A stretch of DNA of 64,000 nt from Xiphophorus maculatus (Eukaryota; Chordata; Actinopteri; Cyprinodontiformes; Poeciliidae): positions 31,599,084-31,663,083 of the forward strand of contig NC_036462.1 in assembly GCF_002775205.1 (NCBI RefSeq). Reading direction: 5' to 3'. Shown here piece after piece: positions 1-12,711 of this stretch. A program made the position numbers and the translations under genes. The notes beneath the pieces were generated by a model. That model had not been told where the DNA came from and made no database searches. It saw nothing but the letters and a program-made list of their open reading frames with translations. Numbering within the stretch: position 1 is the stretch's first letter; each line of letters starts with the position of its first letter.

Positions 1-331
1 ACTTACCTGTCCGCCCTCCACCGCCATCTCCCAGCCTTTGGACCTCGCTCAGCTCTGCTGCCCATCCGGAACCCGCAGCATCCACCCTCTCAATCCGAGA
101 CTATATCTACCAGAAAGTAAGAACTGATTTTCCCTTCTCGCACATCCTGTTTCCCAGCTGCCATTGAACTCACCATTTCCTCTTCGCTGTTCTGCAGTCC
201 CCCCCAGTTTGGACCCTAAGCACGCCAACATCTGTACTGGGTTATTGTTTTACAATAAATATTCTTCAACTGATTCTTTGTCTCCTGTGATGTTCTGCAT
301 GTGGGCTAGAAACCTAAACCCCAACATGACA
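1..331 (+). mobile_element. 3' part of an LTR relic (copy 1)
   Basis: The same sequence recurs at 27736-28066. It has an AATAAA-type signal near 256 and ends in a TGACA that could pair with a TGTCA start at 14470. Fish Gypsy-type LTRs have similar tails. Only the 3' portion lies in the window, because the left edge cuts it. It is a fossil with no coding part seen here; the family assignment is tentative. Confidence 0.5.
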
Positions 332-424
332 GCCACGCCCTCAAACACAGGGGATAGTTAAAGATTAAGGACCTATCTTTAAAATACCAAATTTAAAAAA
401 AATAGAATTTAATAGATGTAAAGT

Positions 425-512
425 AGTGTCACTACACGCTCGTGTACAGTAGGTGGCGGTATGAACCTTAAAGTTGCTTGCGATTCCCGCATAATAAAGA
501 AGAAGCACTTGC
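425..512 (+). mobile_element. LINE 3'-tail fragment (I/Nimb-like)
   Basis: The stretch has a GTAGGTGGCGGTATG core and an AATAAAGAAGAAG end. The tail of the I/Nimb-type LINE at 47340-48470 (minus strand) has the same layout, with GATGGCGGTAATGCAC followed by GAAGAAG. It looks like an isolated 3' tail. It is repeated at about 28160-28245 in the second copy. Confidence 0.4.
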
Positions 513-515
513 CGC

Positions 516-2116
516 GGACAGTGGCAGTATTATTATTGATGACGTAACGAACATCGGAAGTTGCTTGGATGGCATGAAGAAATCCTTGAGTCTTTGGTTC
601 ACTAGAGATCTGACTATTTTTGGACGAACTCTTCTGTCCAAAGCTGAAGGAGTGTCCAAGTTAATGTATCCATGCCATTCTGCTTTCATCTCTGACAAGA
701 ATATTAAGAAAGCCGATTCAATAATCTTTCTATCTGGAGGAACAAAACTCACTATGACGATCTCATCTTATTAAAGATTATGATAAAGGAGGAATTCGAG
801 CTTTGGATTTTGAGGCTCTGATTGGTTCATTTAGAGTAAATTGGCTGAAGACCTGTTTGTCTCATTCCAACTCGATGTGGTTTCATAAACCTGAATCTAT
901 ATTTAATAAGCTCGGTGGCTTAGGTTTCTTGCTTAAATGTGATTTTGAATTAACCAAGATTAATATTGCACTGTCTAATTTCCACAAGCAAGTTTTACAT
1001 TTCTGGAAAATTATATTTACCCACAATTTTACCCCACATGGATCCGTTGTGTGGAATAACAGATCAATATTAATAAATGGAAAATCTATTTTTAAAACTG
1101 ACTGGTATGAAAAAGGTATTTTATTTGTAACTGACTTAATGGATAGTAATGGTGTTTTGTTAAATCATAGAGATTTTACCAACAAATTTGATCTGAACTG
1201 TACTTGTAATGAATATCTAGAAGTATGCAAAGCTATTCCTGTAGCTCTGATCCATCTCATCCAAAACACCTTAAGATATTCAAATGTTATTTCATCTTTA
1301 CCCAAACTGAAAATTGGGGAATATAGTGTGACTGATGGAAAGTGCAATAATGTTATGCTTGTGACTGCCTTCAAATCTAAATTATTTAATGATTACAACA
1401 ATAGGATCTTGACAACAACCAATCTGTCTATTATAAAGAAGAAGGCGTTCTCCAAGTATGTAAAATGGCCGATTTCACCAAAGGTTAAAGAAACTCGCTT
1501 CAAAATCTCTCACAATTTTTACCCAGTGGCTGAATTTTTGCACAAAAGATTAAAATTTGATTCAACATGTTGTGCCTTTTGTGAATGTCCAGAGGAATCC
1601 ATTAATAATCTCTTTTTTTCCTGTCCCTTTTCTTTTAAACTATGGAGAGACATTAAAAACTGGTTGTCCCTTAAAATTGAAGACATCCCAGAGATATTAT
1701 TATAATACTATGTTGATGGCCTTGATAGTCAAATATCTGACATGGTAAATATTGTCTTCTTGCTTGTTAAATATCATATACATTGCTGTAAATGGAGAGG
1801 TTCTACACCTTGTTTTGATTTTTTTCTTAACCAATTTAAATTGTATTACACCTCATTGAAACATTTGAAATCTGTTTCTGCAAAAAAAAGTAACTGCCAG
1901 TATCTCTACTTTTCTTTTGTTTTAAAATCTTGCTCTGTTATTCATTTGCCTTATTGTTTATGTGCTTGTCTTTAGTCTTAGCTCCTTGTTTTTTTTTTTT
2001 TTCTACCCATGTTGCAATGTTCTTATACCTCAACGAGTCTTTGTATACTGTTTGTTTAATAATTTTTTTTTTTTAAAAAAGGACCGTGGCAGTATTATTC
2101 TTCATGACGTAACGCA
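516..2116 (+). mobile_element. 5'-truncated L1/Tx1-type LINE with target-site repeats (copy 1)
   Basis: Two open stretches (about 545-774 and 803-1705) encode the C-terminal part of an L1-type ORF2. The first carries a RDLTIFGRTLLSKAEG motif. The second ends in the cysteine-rich tail domain (zf-RVT type), with CCAFCECPEESINNLFFSCP near 1570-1630. The reading frame is broken between them near 775. Endonuclease and most of the reverse transcriptase are missing, so the element is 5' truncated and dead. The 3' end is T-rich and ends in an A run at about 2075-2080. Imperfect direct repeats of about 35 bp flank it (about 519-550 and 2082-2115). Both contain GTGGCAGTATTATT and TGACGTAACG and look like a diverged target-site duplication. 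Confidence 0.75.
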
Positions 2117-2246
2117 GATATCCGTACACAAGGCGGAAGTACTTGAGTATTGTGGTCGCCATTTTCAAAACGGCTAAGCTTTATTGCACACTGGAATTGT
2201 CCACTAAAGAAGTTTAAATAAAGAGCTGGAACTTTGAATGAAAGGT
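2081..2246 (+). promoter_or_regulatory. Duplicated zbtb40 promoter and 5' non-coding exon (copy 1)
   Basis: The layout matches 29817-29980: a CRE-like TGACGTAA at 2105-2112, an ETS-type CGGAAGT at 2134-2140, then a YY1-type GCCATTTT near 2158-2166. A likely non-coding exon ends at AAAG|GTAAAG near 2246. This copy could drive transcription of the broken zbtb40 copy. Motif calls are by eye and the start site is inferred. Confidence 0.45.
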
Positions 2247-3558
2247 AAAGAGAACCAGCAGAAGCATGGCGGACCTGAGTCTACTGCCCGTCTCAGTGCA
2301 TTCTCCCTGTAGTTTGTCCTTAGTAAAGCTGCTTTCTTAATATTACATTAGCATTTTTAGCTAAAGCTAGCTGCGGCCTTATTACAGACAGACACACAGG
2401 ATAAATGGATTCTCTTTTTTAGCTGTAGTCATGATCTAGAAGTTTCCCTGTTTCTCCTGTAAGTCGACCAGGAGAGGTCTTGTTTTGGTTTTCCTAAAAG
2501 AGTCGGATTTCTCCTGTGTTCACTTCAAGGTCCGTTATCATTGTGTGAGGATGTGCTCTACAGCAAAACAGTTTTAAAGGAGAGGAGAGGTTAAATGTCT
2601 CCAAATGTACCTTCCCCTCATTGGTGACCCGTTAAATTCAGGATAAAAATCTCATTCAGAGATAAAACTGAATAGTCAAGCTCCATGTTTAATATTAGAG
2701 ACTAATGTAAAAGTCTCTAATATACGGACCACCCCTATACGTATAGACCACCGTGTAGGGGTAGTCTATACGGACTTAGATTGTTATCACGATATTTTGC
2801 GGTTTAATTGTGATAAGTTTAGAACTAATAACTACTGCTACAAACACAAATACTGTTCATTAATAGCATTCCTATTAAAAAAAAAAACATTCCTATGTCA
2901 AAATAAGCTTCTTCAGCAGCCACTTAAAGAAACATGATTTAAATTACCAAACTGCGCTCAGACATACATTTGTCTTTTTTTTTTTTACATCAACTAATTT
3001 ATTGAGACAACAATAAATCAAAACTTCTATCATGATAAGAATTTTTTTTACAACAAATAATAAACTATACATTAAATGCCCACCCATATTTGACAACTGA
3101 TATTCACAGACATTGAAAAACTGAGTTAGTATTATGCTATTTGTAATAATTGTGGAAATTGTCTGTGTTAATCCCCTCAACCATGGACAGAAGTGGACGG
3201 GATCCAAACGTAATTAGGCATTTTTTGTTTTCCTGGACTCAATTTTATTTTCTTTTTGCTAAGATATGCTACAGGAGATGTAGCATTTGATGGAGGGGGT
3301 TCGTCATCGTATTACAGATTTTTACAAAACAGATGTTCTGGTTTTCGAGCATCCTGTGTGAATCCCTTAATAAAGCCCATTTAAACATGATTTGGACCAA
3401 TTTTTAAGGTCCCTTGACATTACAGTAGTTGTGAATTGCTGCTAAATATAGATTGTATTGAGCTGAGCTGGCAGAACAAAGCCCAACCCTGTCTTTCACA
3501 GTCATTGGTTGAACCAGATTTTGTTTTTTGTTTTTTTGGTCTGCAGATCATTCATCGC
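2247..3558 (+). other. First intron of the zbtb40 duplicate (no coding signal)
   Basis: This is an A/T-rich intron between the inferred 5' non-coding exon and the first coding exon. It contains two short inverted repeats. ATATTAGAGACT pairs with AGTCTCTAATAT at about 2691-2722, and CGTATAGAC pairs with GTCTATACG at about 2738-2770. Nothing in it looks coding. The equivalent stretch in the second copy is 29981-31279. Confidence 0.5.
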
Positions 3559-4790
3559 GATGATGGAGCTCCCTGACTTCAGCAAGCAGCTGCTGCAGCA
3601 GCTGTGGACGCTGAGGAGGGAGGGTCTGTTCTGTGACTGCACCATCCTGGTGGGAGACAGCTCTCACCGGGCTCACAAGGTCGTACTGGCTGCCTCTAGC
3701 CTGCTCTTCAGGTAAAACGTCTGAACTGTTCAGCACATTTTGCTTCGGTTTGAAACGTGGGATGAGACAGGACCAGCAGAAGAAAAAAAAGCCTCTGCTC
3801 CTTGCTCAGGTCCCTTCTGGACAGCTCGGACACCATCTCCATCGACACCTCCGTGGTTTCCTCCCAGGAGTTTGGGGCGCTGTTGGAAATGATCTACACT
3901 GGCCGGTTGCCTCTGGGGAAGCACAACGCGAGCCGCATTGTTGCGGCTGCGGACAGCCTGCAAATGTTCGACGTAGCCGTGGGCTTTAAGAAGGTCCTTT
4001 CCACTCTGGTGGGTCAGAAAGTCTCGGTTCAATATTGATCACTACCTACAACAAGGTCATATTGTTTAGAATAAAAAAATCTTTGTTCATGCAAATTCGC
4101 CTCCAACCAAACCTGTGGCGTTTCAGGTTTGGTTTACCACAAACAGGCAGAGCACCTTGAAGTGAAGCCGTTTGCCTGCGAGGAATGTGGCGCAGTGTTC
4201 GGAGCCAACTCTTCTCTGAAGAACCACATGAGGCTGCACACGGGAGAGAAACCCTATCACTGTCAGCACTGCGACATGAGCTTCAGTGTAGCCGCTGCAC
4301 TGGCTTACCACACCAAGAAGAAACACTCTGAGGGTAGGACAGTCTGGCATTGTGGTTTCTTACTACCAGTATGGAGGGAATAATCTTAGTTTTAGATCTT
4401 AAAATATTACCTTATTTTTATTGTTTTTTCAGGAAAGATGTATGTGTGTCAGTACTGTAAGGCTGTGTTCGCCCAGTCCATTGAGCTCACACGTCATGTA
4501 CGGACGCACACTGGTGACCGGCCTTATGTGTGTCGAGAATGTGGGAAGGGCTACAGCCAGGCCAGCGGGCTCACTGTCCACCTGCAGACCTTCCACAGTA
4601 AGAACCCACTCAGTCTGATGTTAACACTATTATTGCTCACAGCAGGGACACAACTAACAATTATTTTACGAATCGATCATTCTATCGTATACCAAATTGG
4701 TGTATTCTGCAGATTTTTCATTTAACCACTTAAACCTTTTTTATACAGTGTTAGAAATATTTTACATTTATGTGCCTTCTCTGACTTTAG
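3559..4790 (+). pseudogene. Partial zbtb40 duplicate: BTB exons plus two zinc-finger exons
   Basis: Exon 1 (coding 3560-3711) and the start of exon 2 (from 3810) encode the BTB/POZ domain almost exactly as in the complete gene at 31293. At about 4026 the sequence jumps to material matching 36058 onward, so the 3' half of exon 2, exons 3-5 and their introns are gone. The joint shares only a short GTTC. Exon 6 (about 4127-4333) and exon 7 (about 4433-4597) follow and encode C2H2 fingers, but homology stops in intron 7 near 4790, so exons 8-10 are absent. Read through, exon 2 ends at TGA 4036-4038, giving a possible 126-aa BTB-only protein. It is a broken copy, or an assembly artefact; the intact gene lies downstream. 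Confidence 0.85.
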
Positions 4791-6368
4791 ACTTTATACT
4801 CTCTAATTTCTTATTTTTGTACGTACAAGTAATGTCTCCTTGTTCTGTGTTTTTTCTATAAATGCAAATTAAATATGGGGGGAATTTTAAATTTAGGTTT
4901 AGCTCAAAATAGGTGCTTTAGTTAATCTGCATTATGTAATGTGTTAAAATGTTCAGATTGCATTATGGAAAAATAGGTATATAATTTTTAGGGCTGGTAA
5001 AAAATATAGACATATTTTTTTAATAACAGTTACATACTGCAGCTGTAAGAGAACTGCGAAGCAAAGATCATTGAAAAATCTGGGAAGGCGTAGACTGCAG
5101 CTGGAGTCAGAGATTCAAGATCAACACGTTCGTTGTATGGAACCAGTCCTGAACCAGAGGCTAAAGTCAGAAGTGTCTTACTGGACCTGGAGAAAAAGAA
5201 CTATACTTTGGTTTGGTAGTCCAAAGTTTTCCTTTCAGATCAATCAAGTTAAATCAATCAGGTTTATTTGTACAGCACATTTCAGCAACAGGGCAGTTCA
5301 AAGTGCTTTACATCCCAAAAACAGATGAAAGTAAAGTTTGTATTTCATTTGGAAATCAAGATCCAGAGTCTGGAGGAAGAGCGGAGAGACACAAACTCCA
5401 TCCTGCTTTTGGCCACTGTTAGGTTTTCACAAGTGATTTGGGTTGCCATGTCATGTGCCGGTGTTAATTCACTGGGTTTTCTGAAGTCCGCGGTCGTTTC
5501 CCTATGCTGACAAGCTTTATGGAGATGCTGATTTTATTTTCTAGCAGGACTTGATACCTCCCCACACTACAAAACTTACCAAAAGCTGGTTTAATAACCA
5601 TTTTAACACCAACAAACTGGCCTGACATGAACCCCACAGGAAATCGGTGGGCTTTTGGGAAGAGTAAGTAAGAAAAACCAGAACTAACAGATGTAGGTCT
5701 CTGTTGTGCTGAGGTTGCACCTCAGCAGAACCACAGGCTGACTGCCTCCACACCACGGCGCATTGATGCAGTGTTTCATCCAAAAGGAGCCCTGACCAAG
5801 TACTGAGTGCTGTACAGAACGTTTCTGTAAGAAAATCTGGTTTTATTAGCCTGATGCAACATTTCAATGTTTTGAAAAACTCCCATTTGGGGATTTCGTC
5901 AACTTGACACCAGAAATTAAATTAAGAAAAGTAAACACTTGAGATGCATTTCTCTGTGTGGAACGAGTTTACAGGAGTTTTACTTTCCGAACAGAATTCC
6001 AGAAACTGCACCTGTTGATGGTGAAAAGAAAATGTAGACACCTTTTCTATTCTGTGACGTTTTTCTCTGTCTCCGAAGCGTGTTGATGTCCGACTGCTGT
6101 AGAGGTATGACTGTCCCATGTAAACCATTGGTTTGTGTTAATGATTGGTCAAATACAAGCACAGCAAAAACATTCCAAACAGTTTAAATTAAACACACAC
6201 ACACTCATGAGTCCCGGTTTGATATTTTCCAGAAAATGAAAAACACACATTCTTTGAAAATAAGCCATTATGCATTCATGGCAGCCTAAGACAAAACGGT
6301 GGTTCTCCCTGCGTGGGACATGTATCTGTATGTACCGATCATATTTTTGGTCCAGTTTAAACGGGACT
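4791..6368. other. Intergenic stretch with one interspersed repeat
   Basis: No convincing gene. About 5235-5330 contains a widely dispersed teleost repeat, with GTTTATTTGTACAGCACATT and CAAAGTGCTTTACAT motifs, whose class I cannot assign. The rest is A/T-rich, and the short open frames lack splice or codon support. The 3' UTR of c1orf50 (minus strand) must occupy the right end. Confidence 0.45.
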
Positions 6369-8359
<1,991 letters not shown>

Positions 8360-9146
8360 TTTCTCTTCTCTCGTTCAGAACCGAACTATTTTCAACCTGC
8401 CTCCCTTCCTCCGGCCAAACGCCGGTGGTTCCCGGCTGCTGCCTCCGACCGCCTGGCGGAGAACTACGGGTTTAGCTTCTGTCATTAGCAGCAGCAACAT
8501 AGATATAGATACATAGATGTTGCCTCGACGGCTGCCGGTTTTTTTTTTAATGTAAACACGGGAACTTGTCTTGTCTCCAATCACTCCGTTTTCAACCTGC
8601 TTGATTTGTTACAACTTCAGGCGCGTTTCATGTCAAATTCTAATAAGAACTGAAAGAATAAGAAACAAATGTAGCCAGATCTATGTTCCACTCATGTCTA
8701 TGTTGAATTAACCTTCTAGGCTTTTGTGCACAAAGAATTATATTCGGTTGCACTCGCTCACAACATAGACATTAAACAGATGTAAACCTCGAAATGATAG
8801 AAAACAGTTTTGTATTTTTTAAAAAAAAGTAAAAATAAGAAACATAGGTGCATTTTAGCACATTAGAATATTAATGAAAAAATCATTTATTTTTAAATGT
8901 GAACGTTATATATCCACAGATTACACATAAACAGACATATTTCACATATTAGTTATGTAAATGTTGATCAAGCTTAGTCTACCTAAGATGTAGCAAAATC
9001 CCCAAATCAGTTTTTTTTTTCTCTTTTACCCGTTAACTTAATATGGAATCAGGAGTGTTGCTGTAACACACGATGGATCAGAAGGCTGTGAAATAAAATA
9101 TTTAAATTATAACAGCGGAAGAAACAACGTTTCAGCTGGAAGCTCG
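8360..9146. other. c1orf50 upstream flank, no gene seen
   Basis: The first 200 bases are the most G/C-balanced part and should hold the c1orf50 promoter and 5' UTR on the minus strand. Beyond about 8600 the sequence is A/T-rich and featureless, with several homopolymer A runs. I see no coding exon. Confidence 0.4.
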
Positions 9147-9362
9147 TGTTGAAATTTATGGGAGCCCGTTTCCGCCACTCTGTAAAAAAAAAAATAATTA
9201 TCTCAATATAATGAGATACTATCTCATTATTATCTCGTTATTTTGAGATACCGTCTCATTATAATGAGATAGTAACTCATTATTTTGAGATACTATATCA
9301 TAATGAGATCATTTATTTTTTTTAACAGAGTGACGGAAACGGGCTTCCATAGAAATTAAGAA
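9147..9362. mobile_element. Foldback MITE
   Basis: The ends are inverted repeats of about 30 bp. GAGCCCGTTTCCGCCACTCT at 9161 onward matches the reverse complement of the right end (ACAGAGTGACGGAAACGGGC near 9326-9345) with few differences. The interior is a run of TCTCATTAT / ATAATGAGA inverted motifs, so most of the element can fold on itself. It is a non-autonomous DNA element with no coding capacity; I cannot fix the superfamily. Confidence 0.75.
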
Positions 9363-10730
9363 AATTTCAATACAAAATTTTCAATAATAAAATTATTTTA
9401 TTTTCTTACAATAAAGCTCCAGGAAGCAGCTCAAAAACACAAAAGCTGACATCTGGATTTGGTCAGCTGTTGTTTAGCTGCGTCGGTCCGGACCGCGGGG
9501 AGCTGCGTCCACCCGACGCAAAGGGGGCGATACTGACGTAAAGCTTTCAGGGTTAGAGGCACATCTACGTCTTCATTTCTATGTCCACAGTGTCGTCACT
9601 GCACGATCCGTGCTGGTCAGATCTGAAAATGATCTGAAAATGATCTGAAAATGATCTGACCATCATTTTCAGATCATTTGAGTAAAAAGTTACTCAAGGC
9701 TGAGAGTCAGATGGCTGATTTTACACACTATTAAAACTATGTCACATAAATGTTTACACTACAGGGCAGTTTCTCCTGTCTGAGTCTGTAAGGACAGGAT
9801 GAGATGTGGGTTAAAGAAAGAAGAAAAACCAAACATTGCTTCTTTTTCTCCATCTAATAGCTTGAGAATGTTTTCTCTCTCCTTCAGAGCTTTCCAAGCC
9901 TGATCCTTCTCCTTCTCGGGCCGAGAAATTGAAGACAACTCATATAACTCATACACAACTAAAACAACTCATATAATCATGTCAAGGTTGTAACATTCAG
10001 TTTAATCGGCAGCTGTTGTTTTAAAAAGAAGCTATAACAAAATTGTAAAATAAATAAATAAACGAGGTCTTCTTACGCTGTTTTGTGTTGTTATTTTAAA
10101 CGCCAAGAGAATCGCTCTTTTTCCAACTTCTGTCACTTAAGTCTGACAAATAAAAGTCAGTCACCAAACACAGTTTTCCAACACGAAGTGTGTATTTCTA
10201 ATTGTTCGTTGCTGATAGAGGATGGAAGCTGCTGATAGCAGGGCACAAACATTAAGACTTCCTGAAAAGATGAGAGTGTAGACTTCCTGGTAAATCCTGT
10301 TCTAATGTAAAGTATGACAGATTACTGGATTAAGGAAATTTATAGTATATTACATGCTATCACACATAATATTTTTTCAGAATTTGGAAACAGTTGCTCT
10401 TTATTTCCCCAAGTTATGGGGGGAGGAGAGAATCGATATTTCAGCTGCCAGAAATTATTTGCCAAAGTTAAAGGAGGAGAACCAAATACTTTAGCCACCT
10501 GATATAATCCGTTCCCACTCTATAACATGGGAATAAATTAATTTACCAGCAACTCTTTAACTGTGCTTTGGAAACATTTGCTCTTCATTTCACAAAGGTA
10601 AGGGGCTTTGAGATTTAAACTATCTTTCCATAGCTACCTTATATTAAAGTCCTGTAAGGATAAATATCAAACATAGTTTTCAAAATGTAATTTATGAACC
10701 ATTATACAACATACATAAACCAAATACAAA
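9363..10730. other. Intergenic stretch with a short repeat-hairpin
   Basis: No gene is supported. At 9619-9677 a short tandem repeat (GATCTGAAAAT, about three full units) is followed by its own inverted copy. A minus-strand open frame at 9759-9956 has a charged, coiled-coil-like composition but no splice or family support. Confidence 0.4.
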
Positions 10731-11250
10731 CCTGGAGGCCGATGGGACCCTCTACGAAGCCCTGGAGGTCAGCCTAGAGACCAACAGGACTCGCTACAAA
10801 GCCCTGGAGGTCAGCCTGGAGACCAACAGGACTCGCTACGAAAGCCCTGGAGGTCAGCCTGGAGACCAACAGGACTCGCTACGAAAGCCCTGGAGGTCAG
10901 CCTGGAGACCAACAGGACTCGCTACGAAAGCCCTGGAGGTCAGCCTGGAGACCAACAGGACTCGCTACAAAGCCCTGGAGGTCAGCCAGGAGACCAACAG
11001 GACTCGCTACGAAGCCCTGGAGGTCAGCCTGGAGACCAACAGGACTCGCTACGAAGCCCTGGAGGTCAGCCTGGAGACCAACAGGACTCGCTACGAAGCC
11101 CTGGAGGTCAGCCTGGAGACCAACAGGACTCGCTACGAAAGCCCTGGAGGTCAGCCTGGAGACCAACAGGACTTGATACGAAGCCCTGGAGGTCAGCCTG
11201 GAGACCAACAGGACTTGATACGAAGCCCTGGAGGCAGGCCGGGAGGCTCT
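10731..11250. repeat. 42/43-bp minisatellite (about a dozen units)
   Basis: Units read CTGGAGGTCAGCCTGGAGAC followed by CAACAGGACTCGCTACGAAG. They are 42 bp when the junction is GAAGCC and 43 bp when it is GAAAGCC. Read on the plus strand one unit encodes LEVSLETNRTRYEA, 14 residues, that is two heptads. The 43-bp units shift frame, so no long plus-strand protein results. First and last units are diverged. It lies about 330 bp beyond the 3' end of the coiled-coil ORF on the opposite strand. Confidence 0.9.
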
Positions 11251-11571
11251 GCTGACCCCAAGCTCTTCATCTGACGCCTAACTAAAATAAAAGCAAAACT
11301 AGAGTTCATAAGATAAATAAGGGTCTGATGACCTGGCGACAAAGGAATTGTCTGGTGACGAAGGAGACCTGTGTTCGATGGCCTCAAGTTCCCATGGCAC
11401 CGCAGTCCTGCGGGCCTCAAGCTCTCCTGTCAACATCTTTCAAGCGTTAAGCTTTTCCACCATAAGTCCCCAAGTGTCAAGCTCCCCTGACACGGTAGTT
11501 CTGTTGTCCTCTAGCCTTTCTGCCACAGATACTCAAGCATGAAGCTTGGAGCCCTCATCACACTTCTTTAT
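11251..11571. other. Spacer between minisatellite and coiled-coil ORF
   Basis: It contains loosely repeated CAAGCTCTCCTGTCAAC / CAAGCTCCCCTGACAC motifs at about 11417-11500. It would be the 3' UTR of the minus-strand ORF if that ORF is transcribed. Nothing coding is supported. Confidence 0.35.
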
Positions 11572-12711
11572 TTAGCAGTACCAAGTGTCAATCCAGTACC
11601 TGATAGTACCTGTTTGGTACATTTTCAGGAAGGTATTGGAGACGCCACTGATGACACGTCTGAATATAGGCTGCTTCTGTAGCTGATCTGAAACTGATTT
11701 GATGTTTTCGCTGATTTTCTGTTTAGGTGGCTGCTGGTTCAGCTGCTCCAGTTTAAGCTGCAGGTCGGTGTTCATATTCTTTAAGTCAGTATTTTTCTGC
11801 TCCAGGATCTCGTTTTCCTGCTCCAAGGTGGTGTTGATATTCTCCAAGATAGAACATTTCTGCTCCAGAGAGGTGCTTCTCAGCGTCAGGGCGGTGTTTA
11901 TCTGTTCCAAGAAGTTGCTTTTCTCCTCCAAGGAGGCTCTTTTCTGCTCCAAGACGGTGTTTATCTCGTTGAAAATGGTGTTTTCCATCTCCAGGGTATT
12001 TCTTTCCCTTTCCAGGGCATGGTTTATATGTTTCAGAGTGTAGTTTTTATTCCCTAGAGCAGTTTTTTCCTTCTCCAGGGTACTTTTTTCTTTCTCCAGG
12101 GTGTTGATTCTCTGTTCCAGAGCGGTGCTTTTCTGCCCTAGGGCAGTTTTTTCCTTCTCCAGGGTATTTTTTTCTTTCTCCAGGACATTGTTTCTCTGCT
12201 GAAGAGCGGTGCTTTTCTGCCCTAGGGCAGTTTTTTCCTGCTGCAGGGTGTTTTTTTCCTTCTCCAGGGCATTGATTCTCTGCTTCAGGGAGGTGCTTTT
12301 GTTCTCCAAGGCAGTGGTATTCTGCTCCAGGGTGGTGTTGTTCTCCTTTAACGTTTTGTTTACGTGGAACAGTTTGTTTAATTTCTCATCTTTGTCTCGA
12401 AGCAGATTGTCTTTTTCAAATGCAGCTTGTTCTATGTTCAGAACTTGCATCTTCAGCTCCTCATTTCTTTCAATCAGAGACTGTTTTACAATGGACATCA
12501 TGCCAACTTCTTTCAATATTCCATGGAGCTTCTGTGTCTCTTCAGCTAATGTCTGTTGTACTTTTTCCTTCCCAGAATCACAAGATGATGTCTTACTGCT
12601 GCGACTTATTGTTGATCCCGTTTCTCTGGACAAATCCGAAAATTTCTCAATGATTTTCTTTACTTGTGTGTTAGAATTTGCCTCTTTATCTCGAAAAGCT
12701 TTCATTTTCAA
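11572..12711 (-). CDS. Intronless coiled-coil protein, 379 aa, function unknown
   Basis: This is one uninterrupted frame from ATG 12711 to a stop at 11572. Residues about 1-90 are charged and Ser-rich. Residues about 95-330 are a chain of near-identical heptads such as NTLEKEK, TALGQKS, TALEQRI and NTLEQEN, a strong parallel coiled-coil pattern encoded by 21-bp units. The C-terminal 50 residues are not heptad-like and are rich in aromatic and hydrophobic residues (PIFRRVISGVSNTFLKMYQ, then a Tyr/Trp-rich end). A second ATG two codons in is an alternative start. I do not recognise the family. Lack of introns suggests a retrogene, a lineage-specific gene, or one large exon of a longer gene. Long frame preservation in a repetitive sequence favours real coding, but repeat expansion alone can also keep a frame open. 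Confidence 0.6.
   Translation of the reverse strand: MKMKAFRDKEANSNTQVKKIIEKFSDLSRETGSTISRSSKTSSCDSGKEKVQQTLAEETQKLHGILKEVGMMSIVKQSLIERNEELKMQVLNIEQAAFEKDNLLRDKDEKLNKLFHVNKTLKENNTTLEQNTTALENKSTSLKQRINALEKEKNTLQQEKTALGQKSTALQQRNNVLEKEKNTLEKEKTALGQKSTALEQRINTLEKEKSTLEKEKTALGNKNYTLKHINHALERERNTLEMENTIFNEINTVLEQKRASLEEKSNFLEQINTALTLRSTSLEQKCSILENINTTLEQENEILEQKNTDLKNMNTDLQLKLEQLNQQPPKQKISENIKSVSDQLQKQPIFRRVISGVSNTFLKMYQTGTIRYWIDTWYC

Noticed and set aside
516-556. Similarity of CAGTGGCAGTAT in the LINE flank to the start of U4 snRNA, suggesting a target-specific LINE
   Set aside because: Only about 12 bases match and the sequence then diverges; it is better explained as the duplicated promoter target site.
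9759-9956. Charged minus-strand frame with coiled-coil flavour
   Set aside because: Short, without splice support, and not similar enough to the 379-aa ORF to join to it.
10897-11420. Minus-strand repetitive frames over the 42/43-bp minisatellite
   Set aside because: They are broken into pieces by 43-bp units, with no start or splice support.
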